The translations under genes were made by a program, and so were the position numbers. The notes under the pieces were generated by a model. It did no database searches. It was not told the origin of the DNA and saw only the letters and a list, made by a program, of their open reading frames with translations. DNA of 64,000 bases from Kitasatospora azatica KCTC 9699 (GTDB lineage Bacteria > Actinomycetota > Actinomycetes > Streptomycetales > Streptomycetaceae): the NCBI RefSeq assembly GCF_000744785.1, contig NZ_JQMO01000003.1, positions 1,612,001 to 1,676,000 on the forward strand, written 5' to 3'. Positions 43,512 through 52,370 of the stretch are shown one piece after another. Numbering within the stretch: position 1 is the first letter of the stretch; every line of letters begins with the position of its first letter.

Positions 43512-44021
43512 ATGGCATTCCGTCATCTCAACGAGCTCCCGCTGGGCGACAAGATCTTCCGGGTCGAACTCGCCAGCGACGACGACCGAGAGGTCACCCT
43601 CACCCTGACCGGCTGGCGTGAGGGCCAGGCGGCCAACCCGCTGGCCTCCGGCAAGCTCCGCCTCCCGGTGGAGGACGTCGCCAACCTGCGGATCGCACTC
43701 AACCGGGCGCTGCGGGCGATGGCGATCGTCGCCGACGTCTCCGAGCCCATCCCCGACCGCGACGTGCTGCGCGAGCTCTACCCCGGCCACGGCGCCCCCT
43801 GGGTGCCGCAGCACGAGGAGGAGCTGACCCGGCGGTTCCACGAGGGCGAGACCGTCGCCCGGATAGCCGCCCGGTTCGGCCGCACGCCCGACTCCGTCCG
43901 CACCAAGCTGCGCGAGCTCGGGCACGACCCGCGCCGCCCCGAGTACTGCCCGCCCGACGGCTGCCTGTCCTGGTCGCGCTATGCCTCCCCGGCCCTGCTC
44001 GGCGCCGCGCCGCAGGAGTAG
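43512..44021 (+). CDS. Hypothetical protein with C-terminal helix-turn-helix-like part, 169 aa
   Basis: The first 80 residues look like a beta-rich domain (FRVELASDDDREVTLTLTG). Residues 105-138 (EEELTRRFHEGETVARIAARFGRTPDSVRTKL) resemble a sigma-region-4 or Myb-like helix-turn-helix, so DNA binding is possible. The last 30 residues contain CPPDGCL. ATG 43512 is preceded by GGGGG with 7 bases. It is preceded by tandem repeats and a small hairpin. Function unknown. Confidence 0.7.
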   Translation: MAFRHLNELPLGDKIFRVELASDDDREVTLTLTGWREGQAANPLASGKLRLPVEDVANLRIALNRALRAMAIVADVSEPIPDRDVLRELYPGHGAPWVPQHEEELTRRFHEGETVARIAARFGRTPDSVRTKLRELGHDPRRPEYCPPDGCLSWSRYASPALLGAAPQE

Positions 44022-44113
44022 CGGGCGCGCCCCGTCCGTATCGTCGCCGGTCGCCCCGTATAGCGTGGTCATGCGTTACCCGAGAGACAGCACCCACCAG
44101 CAGAGGGACGGGT

Positions 44114-44677
44114 ATGACCCGCGTCATCGCCGGGGCGGCCGGCGGCCGCCGACTGGCCGTACCGCCCGGCCGGGGGACCCGGCCGACCTCCGACAAGGCC
44201 CGCGAGGCGATGTTCTCCACCCTGGAGTCGCTGCGCGGCACCCTGGTCGGGGCCCGGCTGCTCGACCTCTTCGCCGGGTCCGGCGCGGTCGGCCTGGAGG
44301 CGCTCTCCCGGGGCGCGGCGCACGTCCTGCTGGTGGAGGCCGACGCGGCCGCCGCCAAGGTGGTCCGGGCCAACGTCAAGGCCATCGCGCTGCCCGGCGC
44401 CGAGGTGCGGGGCGAGCGGGCCGAGCGGGTGGTCGCGGGGGCGCCCCCGCAGGACCCGTACGACATGGTCTTTCTCGATCCGCCGTACGTCGTGACCGAT
44501 GCCGAGCTGCGGGAGATGCTGATCACACTCCGGGCCGGAGGCTGGATCACGGACTCCGCACTCGTCACCGTGGAACGCAGCACCCGAGGTGGCGAATTCG
44601 GCTGGCCCGGGGGCTTCGAAGCGTTGCGCTCGCGTCGCTACGGCGAGGGCACGCTCTGGTACGGACAGGCAGTCTGA
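44114..44677 (+). CDS. rsmD: 16S rRNA (guanine966-N2)-methyltransferase
   Basis: 187 residues, the normal length. RsmD methylates G966 of 16S rRNA using SAM. MTRVIAGAAGGRRLAVPPGRGTRPT is the family start in pieces, LLDLFAGSGAVGLEALSRG binds SAM and LDPPY is the catalytic motif. GAGGGACGGG precedes the ATG. coaD follows 26 bases later, the gene order seen in most actinobacteria and firmicutes. Confidence 0.95.
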   Translation: MTRVIAGAAGGRRLAVPPGRGTRPTSDKAREAMFSTLESLRGTLVGARLLDLFAGSGAVGLEALSRGAAHVLLVEADAAAAKVVRANVKAIALPGAEVRGERAERVVAGAPPQDPYDMVFLDPPYVVTDAELREMLITLRAGGWITDSALVTVERSTRGGEFGWPGGFEALRSRRYGEGTLWYGQAV

Positions 44678-44703
44678 CCAGTCACGAGAAAGGGACCCCA
44701 CCC

Positions 44704-45192
44704 ATGCGCCGCGCCGTCTGTCCGGGTTCGTTCGACCCGATCACCAACGGGCATCTCGACATCATCGAGCGCGCCTCCAGGCTCTACGACGTGGTCCACG
44801 TCGCGGTGCTGATCAACAAGAACAAGCAGGGCCTGTTCACCATCGAGGAGCGGATCGCGCTGATCGAGGAGACCACCGCCCAGTACGGCAACATCCAGGT
44901 CGAGTCGCACGCCGGCCTGCTGGTGGACTTCTGCAAGGACCGTGGCATTCCGGCCATCGTCAAGGGCCTGCGCGCGGTCAGCGACTTCGACTACGAGCTG
45001 CAGATGGCGCAGATGAACCGCGGCCTGACCGGCGTCGAGACGCTCTTCGTGCCGACCTCGCCGACCTACAGCTTCCTGTCCTCGACGCTGGTCAAGGAGG
45101 TGGCCTCGTACGGCGGCGACGTCTCGCACCTGATCCCGCCGGTGGTGCACCGCCGACTGGTCGACCGGATCGCCGAGCGAGCCGCCGGGTAG
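44704..45192 (+). CDS. coaD: Phosphopantetheine adenylyltransferase
   Basis: 162 residues. CoaD makes dephospho-CoA from 4'-phosphopantetheine and ATP. The nucleotidyltransferase motif is GSFDPITNGHLDII at the N-terminus (T/HxGH type), VKGLRAVSDFDYELQMA binds substrate and SSTLVKEVA is the ISSTxVR-like motif. ATG 44704 was chosen because AAAGGGA precedes it; the longer open frame overlaps rsmD out of frame. Confidence 0.96.
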   Translation: MRRAVCPGSFDPITNGHLDIIERASRLYDVVHVAVLINKNKQGLFTIEERIALIEETTAQYGNIQVESHAGLLVDFCKDRGIPAIVKGLRAVSDFDYELQMAQMNRGLTGVETLFVPTSPTYSFLSSTLVKEVASYGGDVSHLIPPVVHRRLVDRIAERAAG

Positions 45193-45267
45193 CGACGAGT
45201 GGGCGGGCGATTCTGTCGTACAGTCAGTACCCCCGCCCCGCGGTACTCACGGAAAGACTGAAGCCCC

Positions 45268-46446
45268 GTGGACGTCCAGAACAGAGTCGACGAGATCATC
45301 GCCGTGGTCGAGAGTGCCCGCGCGATGCCGATGTCGGCCTCCTGTGTGGTGAACCGGGCCGAGCTGGTCGCGCTGCTGCAGGGCCTGCGCGCGGAGCTGC
45401 CCGCCGAGCTCGCCCAGGCGCAGTCCGTGATGGCCGACCACGAGCAGGTGGTGGCCGACGCCCGCGGTGAGGCCGACCGGATCATCCAGGGGGCGCACGC
45501 CGAGCGCGGCTCGCTGATCTCGGACACCGAGGTGGTCCGCCGGGCCCAGGCCGAGGCTGACCGGATCCTCGCCGAGGCCCGCGAGGAGGTCACCGTGAAG
45601 CGCCAGGAGGCCGACGACTACGTCGACAGCAAACTGGCCAACTTCGAGGTGGTGCTCACCAAGACGTTGGGCGCGGTCGGCCGGGGCCGGGACAAGCTGC
45701 GCGGCGAGGGCGGCTACGAGCCCGAGGACGGCGAGGAGTTCCAGCCCGCCACGACGCCCAGCCCCGAGGTCGACGAGTACGTCGACGTCAAGCTGGCCAC
45801 CCTGCAGGCGGTGCTCAGCGGCACCCTGGAGGCGGTCGGCCGGGGCCGGGACAAGCTGCTCGGCAAGGCCCCGATCGACGAGCTGGGTGCCTACCTGGCC
45901 GCCGCCGACCAGGCCCAGCAGCAGAAGGACCGGGCCGAGGCGGTGGCCGCCGGACTGGCCGACGCCGGACTGGCCGGCGAGGAGGAGCAGCCCTGGTACC
46001 GCGAGGAGGCGCCGGCCTGGCCGGAGCAGACCCCCGCGCAGGCCGGCTGGCAGACCGCTCCGGGCGAGTCCCCGTACCAGCCGGCCGCCGCCTACCAGGG
46101 CCAGGAGTACGCGCAGCCCGTCCCCTACGCCGGCGGCGAGTACCAGGACGCCTACGGCGGCAGCTACGACCCGTCCACCGGGCAGTACGCGGACCACCAG
46201 GGCTACGGCTACCAGCCGCAGCAGGCCGACCCCTACGCGGCGGGCTACGGCTACCCGCAGGACCAGGGCGGCGGCTACCAGGGCGTTCCGCAGCAGCAGG
46301 GCTACGAGCAGCAGTACGCCGGCTACCAGCAGCCGGCCCTGCCCGCGCTGCCGTCCGCGGCCGCCCAGCAGGCCCTGGACGAGACCAGCTTCTTCGACAC
46401 CAGCATGATCGACATGACCCGGTTGCGGGAGCTCGGCGGCCGCTGA
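45268..46446 (+). CDS. DivIVA-like coiled-coil protein with Tyr/Gly/Gln-rich tail, 392 aa
   Basis: Residues 1-115 are a DivIVA/ATP-synthase-b-like coiled coil (AQAQSVMADHEQVVADARGEADRI and RRAQAEADRILAEAREE). A block of about 31 residues is duplicated at 114-144 and 167-197 (EADDYVDSKLA and EVDEYVDVKLA, both ending AVGRGRDKL). From about 235 on the protein is a disordered tail with YGYQPQ and YQGVPQQQGY-type words, ending in the conserved-looking FFDTSMIDMTRLRELGG. Relatives are annotated as cell-division initiation proteins; a polar or septal scaffold role is inference. GTG 45268 follows GGAAAG by 11 bases. Confidence 0.8.
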   Translation: MDVQNRVDEIIAVVESARAMPMSASCVVNRAELVALLQGLRAELPAELAQAQSVMADHEQVVADARGEADRIIQGAHAERGSLISDTEVVRRAQAEADRILAEAREEVTVKRQEADDYVDSKLANFEVVLTKTLGAVGRGRDKLRGEGGYEPEDGEEFQPATTPSPEVDEYVDVKLATLQAVLSGTLEAVGRGRDKLLGKAPIDELGAYLAAADQAQQQKDRAEAVAAGLADAGLAGEEEQPWYREEAPAWPEQTPAQAGWQTAPGESPYQPAAAYQGQEYAQPVPYAGGEYQDAYGGSYDPSTGQYADHQGYGYQPQQADPYAAGYGYPQDQGGGYQGVPQQQGYEQQYAGYQQPALPALPSAAAQQALDETSFFDTSMIDMTRLRELGGR

Positions 46447-46468
46447 GCCCGGCCGCCGGGGTGCGAAG

Positions 46469-46497
46469 TTGGGCCTGGGCGCGCTCTCGGGTAGTCT
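46469..46497 (+). promoter_or_regulatory. Promoter of the DUF177-rpmF-rnc-mutM operon
   Basis: TTGGGC (46469-46474) and TAGTCT (46492-46497) spaced by 17 bases, 125 bases before the first gene. Confidence 0.6.
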
Positions 46498-46621
46498 GAC
46501 CACTCCGGCCTTTCCGACGCCGGACCGTTCGGCTGCCCGCGCACCAGCGCAGCGGACCGAACCACCCCAGCCAAGACCCGCGCCGCGCAGGAATGCGCCC
46601 GCCGCCAGGAAGTCAGGAACC

Positions 46622-47266
46622 GTGAACCGCCTCGACCACCGCGACCCACTCGTGTTCGACACGCACGAGCTCGGCCGTCGCCCCGGCTCGATGCGCACGG
46701 TCGAGCGGACGCTCCAGGCGCCCGACGGCTTCGGCATCGTGGACGTGATCGGCGTCCCGACCGGCAGCGAGATCGCGCTGGAGCTGCGCCTGGAGTCGGT
46801 GGTCGAGGGAGTGCTCGTCACGGGCACCGCCGAGGCCCACGTGACCGGGGAGTGCGTGCGCTGCCTGGAGCCGGTCGAGGACGACCTCGACGTGGACTTC
46901 CAGGAGCTGTACTACTACCCGGAGACCGACGAGCGCGGCCGGACCCGGGCCTCGGCTGAGGAGGAGTCCTCCGAGGAGGACGAGGAAGAGACTTACCGGC
47001 TGGAGGGCGACTACTTCGACCTCGAACCGGTGCTGCGTGACGCGGTGGTGCTCGCACTGCCGCTGCAGCCGGTGTGCCAGGACGACTGCCTGGGCCTGTG
47101 CTCCGAATGCGGAGCTCGACTCAGCGACGACCCGGACCACCACCACGACGCCGTCGACCCCCGGTGGGCGGCCCTGCAGGGACTCTCCGCCGCCCCCGGC
47201 GACGAGGGTGACGAGAACAAGAACAGCGACACCCGTGAGGGTCTCGCCGAGAACCAGGAGAAGTAG
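46622..47266 (+). CDS. YceD/DUF177 family protein
   Basis: 214 residues. The family is almost always encoded directly before rpmF and has been linked to 23S rRNA processing or assembly. VNRLDHRDPLVFDTHELGRRPG starts it, GECVRCLEPV and CQDDCLGLCSECG carry four or more cysteines that may bind zinc. A very acidic stretch (EEESSEEDEEE) is inserted in the middle. GTG 46622 is preceded by AGGA. rpmF starts 2 bases after its stop. Confidence 0.9.
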   Translation: MNRLDHRDPLVFDTHELGRRPGSMRTVERTLQAPDGFGIVDVIGVPTGSEIALELRLESVVEGVLVTGTAEAHVTGECVRCLEPVEDDLDVDFQELYYYPETDERGRTRASAEEESSEEDEEETYRLEGDYFDLEPVLRDAVVLALPLQPVCQDDCLGLCSECGARLSDDPDHHHDAVDPRWAALQGLSAAPGDEGDENKNSDTREGLAENQEK

Positions 47267-47268
47267 CC

Positions 47269-47442
47269 GTGGCTGTTCCGAAGCGGAAGATGTCGCGCAG
47301 CAACACGCGCCACCGCCGTAGCAACTGGAAGGCCGTTGTCCCGGCCCTCGTGGCGTGCGACCGCTGCCACGAGCCGAAGCTCGGCCACATCGCGTGCCCG
47401 AGCTGCGGCACGTACAACCGTCGCCAGGTCCTCTCGGTCTGA
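47269..47442 (+). CDS. rpmF: Ribosomal protein L32 (bL32)
   Basis: 57 residues: MAVPKRKMSRSNTRHRRSNW at the start, then CDRC and CPSC, which make the zinc ribbon of the C+ form. It begins at GTG 47269 with AGGAG inside the preceding gene, so it is coupled to the DUF177 gene. rnc follows after 20 bases. Confidence 0.97.
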   Translation: MAVPKRKMSRSNTRHRRSNWKAVVPALVACDRCHEPKLGHIACPSCGTYNRRQVLSV

Positions 47443-47462
47443 TCGGCGGGGTGCATCGATCG

Positions 47463-48245
47463 ATGTCGGACGGTAACTCCTCCCGCAAGTCGTCTCCCGG
47501 CAACGGGGTGAAGGGCGGCGGGCCGGCCTCGACCGCATACGACGTCCTGGAAGGGCGCCTCGGGTACGTACTCGAGCGCGCCCTTCTGGTGCGTGCCCTG
47601 ACCCACCGTTCCTTCGCCTACGAGAACGGCGGTCTGCCCACCAACGAGCGCCTCGAATTCCTCGGGGACTCGGTGCTGGGCCTGGTGGTGACCGACACCC
47701 TCTACCGCATCCACCCGGATGTCCCGGAGGGCACGCTCGCCAAACTGCGCGCCGCGGTGGTCAACTCCCGCGCGCTCGCCGAGGTCGGCCGCGGCCTGGA
47801 CCTCGGTACCTTCATCCGGCTCGGCAAGGGTGAGGAGGGCACCGGCGGCCGCGACAAGTCCTCGATCCTCGCGGACACCGTCGAGGCCGTGATCGGCGCC
47901 ATCTACCTGGACCAGGGCCTGGAGTCGGCGACCGAGTTCGTGCACCGCCTCTTCGACCCGCTGATCGCGGAGTCCTCGCAGCTGGGCGCCGGCCTGGACT
48001 GGAAGACCAGCCTGCAGGAGCTCACCGCCTCGGTGGGCATCGGCGTGCCCGAGTACGTGGTCGCGGAGTCCGGTCCGGACCACGAGAAGACCTTCAACGC
48101 GGCCGCCAAGGTGGCCGGCGAGGCCTTCGGCAGCGGCACCGGCCGCTCGAAGAAGGAGGCCGAGCAGAAGGCTGCCGAGAGCGCCTGGCGGGCCATCAAG
48201 GCCAAGTACGGCGACAACAACAACCCCGCCGCCCCTGCCGCGTAA
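47463..48245 (+). CDS. rnc: Ribonuclease III
   Basis: 260 residues. RNase III cuts double-stranded RNA, processes rRNA and in Streptomyces (AbsB) is required for antibiotic production. The catalytic signature NERLEFLGDSVLGLVV is at the start of the endonuclease domain; SILADTVEAVIGAIYLDQG holds further metal ligands; the C-terminal dsRNA-binding domain ends with SKKEAEQKAAESAW. I chose ATG 47463; a GTG at 47451 is possible. It is 20 bases after rpmF and 15 before mutM. Confidence 0.96.
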   Translation: MSDGNSSRKSSPGNGVKGGGPASTAYDVLEGRLGYVLERALLVRALTHRSFAYENGGLPTNERLEFLGDSVLGLVVTDTLYRIHPDVPEGTLAKLRAAVVNSRALAEVGRGLDLGTFIRLGKGEEGTGGRDKSSILADTVEAVIGAIYLDQGLESATEFVHRLFDPLIAESSQLGAGLDWKTSLQELTASVGIGVPEYVVAESGPDHEKTFNAAAKVAGEAFGSGTGRSKKEAEQKAAESAWRAIKAKYGDNNNPAAPAA

Positions 48246-48260
48246 GTGAGCTGAGCTGCC

Positions 48261-49136
48261 GTGCCCGAGCTTCCCGAAGTCGAGGTGGTCCGGCGCGGCC
48301 TGGCGAACTGGGTGACCGGTCGCACCGTCGCCGAGGTGCAGGTCCTGCACCCGCGCGCGGTGCGCCGACAGGCAGCCGGCGGCGGCGACTTCGCCGACCG
48401 GCTGACCGGCGCCACCCTGGGCTCGGCCCAGCGGCGCGGCAAGTACCTCTGGCTGCCGTTCACCGATGGTGGCTTCGCGCTGCTCGGGCACCTCGGGATG
48501 AGCGGCCAACTGCTGGTGCAGGACCCGGCCACTCCCGACGAGACCCATCTGCGGGTCCGGCTGCGGTTCACCGACGACGGGCGCGAACTGCGCTTCGTGG
48601 ACCAGCGCACCTTCGGTCACCTGGCAGTGGAAGCCCTGTCGTTCGAGGCGGGCGATCCTGACGGCCTGCCGGCCTCGCTCGCGCACATCGCCCGGGACCC
48701 GCTCGACCCGCGGTTCGACGAGGCGGCCTTCTTCGCCGCGCTGGGCGCCAAGCGCACCACGGTCAAGCGGGCGCTGCTCGACCAGTCGCTGATCAGCGGG
48801 GTCGGCAACATCTACGCGGACGAGGCGCTGTGGCGCTCCAAGCTGCACTACGACCGCCCGACCGCCACCCTGACCCGTCCGCTGGCCGCCACCCTGCTGG
48901 CCAACGCCCGGGACGTGATGAACGCGGCGCTCGCGGTCGGCGGCACCAGCTTCGACAGCCTCTACGTCAACGTGAACGGCGAGAGCGGCTACTTCTCCCG
49001 CTCGCTGGACGCCTACGGCCGGGAGGGCGAGCCCTGCTACCGCTGCGGCACCCCGATCCGGCGGGTCGCCTGGATGAACCGTTCCAGCTACTTCTGCCCG
49101 CGCTGCCAGCGGGTCCCGCGCCAGCGCACCGACTAG
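48261..49136 (+). CDS. mutM: Formamidopyrimidine-DNA glycosylase
   Basis: 291 residues. Removes 8-oxoguanine and formamidopyrimidines and nicks the abasic site. The N-terminal Pro2 nucleophile is in MPELPEVE; LDQSLISGVGNIYADEAL is the H2TH region; the C-terminal zinc finger has CYRCG and CPRCQ. GTG 48261 is required because Pro2 must be N-terminal. Last gene of the rpmF operon; short tandem repeats follow. Confidence 0.96.
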   Translation: MPELPEVEVVRRGLANWVTGRTVAEVQVLHPRAVRRQAAGGGDFADRLTGATLGSAQRRGKYLWLPFTDGGFALLGHLGMSGQLLVQDPATPDETHLRVRLRFTDDGRELRFVDQRTFGHLAVEALSFEAGDPDGLPASLAHIARDPLDPRFDEAAFFAALGAKRTTVKRALLDQSLISGVGNIYADEALWRSKLHYDRPTATLTRPLAATLLANARDVMNAALAVGGTSFDSLYVNVNGESGYFSRSLDAYGREGEPCYRCGTPIRRVAWMNRSSYFCPRCQRVPRQRTD

Positions 49137-49144
49137 CCCGCGCC

Positions 49145-49200
49145 AGGCCCTGGTTCGCCCCAGGCCCTGGTTCGAGGTCCTGGTTCGAGGTCCTAGTTCG
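49145..49200. repeat. Four short direct repeats between mutM and the next gene
   Basis: AGGCCCTGGTTCG-like 13-bp units at 49145, 49162, 49175 and 49188; the first two are identical and separated by CCCC, the last two carry T for C and A for G. The last copy contains the stop codon of the convergent gene. Confidence 0.85.
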
Positions 49201-50107
49201 CCGCCGCGGCGGGCTCCTTGGCCTCCTGCTGGATGGCCCCCTCGCCCTCGCCGTAGTGCGCCACCGCGACCGCGCCGGCCACCGCGAGGACGAAGCCGAG
49301 CACGCCGAGCCAGGCCATGCCGGCCCGGGTCGCGTCGCCCAGCCAGACCACCCCGACCACGCCGGGCACCACCGTCTCGCCGACCACCAGGGCGGCGGTG
49401 GCGCCGTTCACCGAGCCGATCTGCAGGGCCACGGTGTGCAGGTACATCCCGCCGAGGCCGCCGACCAGGATCGCGTAGAGCGCCGGATCGCTGAGCAGTT
49501 GGCCCAGGTCGAAGGGGTTGATGCCGTTCAGCACCCGGACCCCGATGCCGAGCGCGCCGAAGCCCAGGCCGGAGAGCAGGCCGGCCACGATCGCGCCGCT
49601 GGTGCCCATCCGCCGCACCACCAGCGAGCCGCCCGCGATCAGCGCCACCGAGATCAGCAGCAGCCACCAGTGGGTGGCGATCGGCGTGGTTCCGGTCCCC
49701 TCCGGACCGGCGGCCACCGCCAGCAGCACCAGCGCGCCGCAGACCACGCCGATCGCCGTCCACTCCGCACGCTTGAGCCGCAGGCCGAGCAGCTTGGTGC
49801 TGCACACCGCGGTGATCACCAGGTTGGCGCTGATCACCGTCTGGGAGAGGAAGAGCGGCAGCAGCCGCGCGGAGAGCGCGCCCAGCACGAAGCCGACGAA
49901 GTCGAGCACGGTGCCGAGGATGAACTCCCAGGTGACCACGGCCTTGGCGGTGGAGCTGAGGCTCGGCCCGCCGTGCTCGGTGACCTGTGACCGGTCGGCG
50001 GCCGCTGCCTCCTCGCGGGCCGAGCGGCGCGAGCCGACAGCCTGCAGGACCGAGCCGACGCCGTAGCAGGTGGAGGCGGCGACGGCGGTCACCAGGCCGA
50101 TGATCAC
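49193..50107 (-). CDS. DMT/EamA-like integral membrane protein, 304 aa
   Basis: About ten hydrophobic segments in two halves, with GLVTAVAASTCYGVGSVLQAVGSRR at the N-terminus, a charged loop (residues 30-55) and ALIAGGSLVVRR in the centre. It resembles drug/metabolite transporter family proteins of actinobacteria of unknown substrate. GTG 50107 is preceded by GGGAG at 5 bases. Single gene, convergent to mutM. Confidence 0.8.
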   Translation of the reverse strand: MIIGLVTAVAASTCYGVGSVLQAVGSRRSAREEAAAADRSQVTEHGGPSLSSTAKAVVTWEFILGTVLDFVGFVLGALSARLLPLFLSQTVISANLVITAVCSTKLLGLRLKRAEWTAIGVVCGALVLLAVAAGPEGTGTTPIATHWWLLLISVALIAGGSLVVRRMGTSGAIVAGLLSGLGFGALGIGVRVLNGINPFDLGQLLSDPALYAILVGGLGGMYLHTVALQIGSVNGATAALVVGETVVPGVVGVVWLGDATRAGMAWLGVLGFVLAVAGAVAVAHYGEGEGAIQQEAKEPAAAAN

Positions 50108-50197
50108 AAAGACTCCCGTTGCGGTGGGTTTGGTCCCACTATGCCCTGCCGGCGGGAGTTCACAGAACCCCCGCCCGGTCCCACCAGCGCACTTGCC

Positions 50198-51781
50198 CTA
50201 GTCCACGCACGGAATGCCGCCCATCTTCACCGCGGGGCCCTGCATCGGCAGGCCGGCCGCCGGGTCGGCGGCTGCGGAGCTCGCGGCGCCGCCGGCCGCC
50301 GAGGGCGCGGCCGAACCGGGCGGGGTGAAGCCGGTGCCCAGGGTGACCAGGATGTGCCCGGCCTTGACGGCGGAGCTCGCGGCGGCGGTCACGCCGTACC
50401 GGGCCGCGACTTGCTCGGCGCCGTCCTTGGCCCCGGCGCCGTAGGTCACCGTGGTCTTGGCCTGGTGCGGGCCCTGGGCGGCGCGGCCCTCGGTGAAGCC
50501 GAGTTGGACCAGTGCCTTCAGCTCGCTGTCGGCGGCGTGCGCGACCGCGGAGGTGTTGGTCACGTCGACGGTGCCGCTGCCCCGGGCCGCCGAAGCGGCA
50601 ACCTGGTCGGGGGAGGGGCTCGGCGCGGCCGCGGGGGGCGGCGCGCTCGCGGCCGAGCCGCCGTCCACCGGGTTGTCGGCCGGCGCGGGGTCGTGTCCGA
50701 TCAGCTGCTGCACGATCCGCTTGATCTGGACCGGGTCCACCTTGTTGACGTCCTGCCCGTTGATCGTCGCGAAACCGGCGATCGGCAGGGTGTTGGCCGT
50801 GACGTGGCCCCCCGACAGGTTGGGCGCCTGCTGGGCGAAGTCCAGCACGTCCCACCGGTCGTCCATCACCACGTCCTTCTTGACCACGCCGAACAGCTGC
50901 CGCATCTTGCCGAGGTCGCCGACCACGCCCTGGTCCTTGAGCTTCTTCACCACCGAGGAGATGAAGGCCTGTTGGCGGTGCGTCCGGTCGAAGTCGCCGC
51001 CGGCCAGGTTGTGCCGCTGGCGGACGAAGGAGAGTGCCTGCGAGGCGTTGAGCGTGTTGAGGCCGGCGCGGAAGTCGGCGCCGGAGCCCTGGCCGGCCAT
51101 CGCCGGGTCCTTGGTGTCGTGGTTGAGGCAGACGGTGATCGGTTCGACGGCCTTGGCGATGTCGTAGAAGCCGATCAGGTTGACCTCGGCGAAGTGGTCG
51201 ATCGGAATGCCGAGGAAGTTCTGCACGGTGGCCAGCGTCGCCCGGCGGCCGGCCTCCCGGCTCTGCCGCTCCAGATCGGCCTTGGAGAGCCCCTTGCCGG
51301 CCAACTTGGACTCGGCGCTGGCCTTGGCGATCCCGTAGGCCTCCTTGATCTTGTGCATCTTCCCGTCGGCGCCGACCGTCTGGACGTAGTCGTCGCGCGG
51401 GATGGAGAGCGCGGTGACCTGGCCGCCGTTGGCCGGGATGTGCATCACCATCAGGGTGTTGGTGTTGTAGCCGCCGACCTCGCTGCTGGAGCCGGCGTGC
51501 AGCTCGTCCTGGACGAACTGGCCGTCGATGTCGGAGCCGTCCATGTTCTTGCGGCTGTCCAGGCCGATCAGCAGCAGGTTGACCGAGTTGTCCAGGTGGG
51601 GCGGGGCGGCCTTCTTGATGTCGTCCAGCGCGCTGGAGGTGGTCAGGCCGGTGCGCAGCGAGTGGACGGCGAACCAGGTGACGCCGCAGGTGCCGAGGAT
51701 CGCTAGCGAGGTGGCGCAGGCCACCGTGCGGCCGGCCACCAGCAGGGGCGAGCGGCGCTTGGCGGGGGAGCGGTCAGCCAT
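50198..51781 (-). CDS. LytR-CpsA-Psr (LCP) family protein with LytR C-terminal domain
   Basis: 527 residues. LCP enzymes transfer lipid-linked glycopolymers such as teichoic acids to peptidoglycan outside the membrane. One membrane segment (about 17-40) follows a short basic cytoplasmic tail. The LCP core has LLLIGLDSR, NTNTLMVMHI, ALSIPRDDYV and ALSFVRQRHNLAGGDFDRTHRQQAFI, which include the conserved Asp and Arg residues that bind pyrophosphate and metal. A Pro/Ala/Ser linker leads to a C-terminal LytR_C domain. ATG 51781 lies inside the end of the upstream membrane-protein gene (8-base overlap), so the two are coupled. Confidence 0.93.
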   Translation of the reverse strand: MADRSPAKRRSPLLVAGRTVACATSLAILGTCGVTWFAVHSLRTGLTTSSALDDIKKAAPPHLDNSVNLLLIGLDSRKNMDGSDIDGQFVQDELHAGSSSEVGGYNTNTLMVMHIPANGGQVTALSIPRDDYVQTVGADGKMHKIKEAYGIAKASAESKLAGKGLSKADLERQSREAGRRATLATVQNFLGIPIDHFAEVNLIGFYDIAKAVEPITVCLNHDTKDPAMAGQGSGADFRAGLNTLNASQALSFVRQRHNLAGGDFDRTHRQQAFISSVVKKLKDQGVVGDLGKMRQLFGVVKKDVVMDDRWDVLDFAQQAPNLSGGHVTANTLPIAGFATINGQDVNKVDPVQIKRIVQQLIGHDPAPADNPVDGGSAASAPPPAAAPSPSPDQVAASAARGSGTVDVTNTSAVAHAADSELKALVQLGFTEGRAAQGPHQAKTTVTYGAGAKDGAEQVAARYGVTAAASSAVKAGHILVTLGTGFTPPGSAAPSAAGGAASSAAADPAAGLPMQGPAVKMGGIPCVD

Positions 51782-52370
51782 GGCGGGCGCCCTTCTTCCC
51801 GGGCTTGCGGTCGAGCTTCTCGGGCTTGCTGTCGAGCACGATGCGCAGCAGGACCACCGCGAGGGCCGCGCCCAGCGCGGCCACCATCACCAGGAACCCG
51901 GCGGCCAGCCAGCGGGCGAGGTCGGCGGCCAGCGCCTTGGCGGTGTCGTCCTGGCCGCGGCGGGCGAGGTACTCGGCGCCGCAGGTGCTGACCAGCACCA
52001 CCGGGGCGACGGCGCTGAGCACCCACCACCAGCCGGCCCGGGTGGCCAGCCAGGCGGCGGCGGCGAAGCCCAGCACGGTCAGCACCTGGTAGGTCGCGCC
52101 GAGGCCTGGGCCGAGCAGTTCGTCGGTGAGGGCGCCGAGGACCGGCAGGCCGAGGGCGGCGGCCAGGGTCGGGCCGGTGGCCGGGCGGCGGGTTCTGATC
52201 CGGCCCGACGCCGAGCGGGCGGCGGCCCGGCCGGCCCGGGGCCGCCGGTCCCGGGCCGGCGGCGCGTCCGAGCCGCGGCGCGGCGCCGGCAGCGGGGTGC
52301 GCGCCTGGTGGTGCGGTTGCCCGTCGTCCTGGACCTCGCCGGGGAGCGAGGTCACCCGTTGGCCTGCCAT
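51774..52370 (-). CDS. Small membrane protein (DUF6542-like), 198 aa
   Basis: A disordered Arg/Pro-rich N-terminus of about 65 residues is followed by four hydrophobic segments and a basic C-terminal tail (KPEKLDRKPGKKGARHG). It is translationally coupled to the LCP gene, so it probably assists the same envelope process, though its activity is unknown. TAGGGGAC precedes the ATG. The family name is from memory of similar actinobacterial proteins. Confidence 0.75.
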   Translation of the reverse strand: MAGQRVTSLPGEVQDDGQPHHQARTPLPAPRRGSDAPPARDRRPRAGRAAARSASGRIRTRRPATGPTLAAALGLPVLGALTDELLGPGLGATYQVLTVLGFAAAAWLATRAGWWWVLSAVAPVVLVSTCGAEYLARRGQDDTAKALAADLARWLAAGFLVMVAALGAALAVVLLRIVLDSKPEKLDRKPGKKGARHG

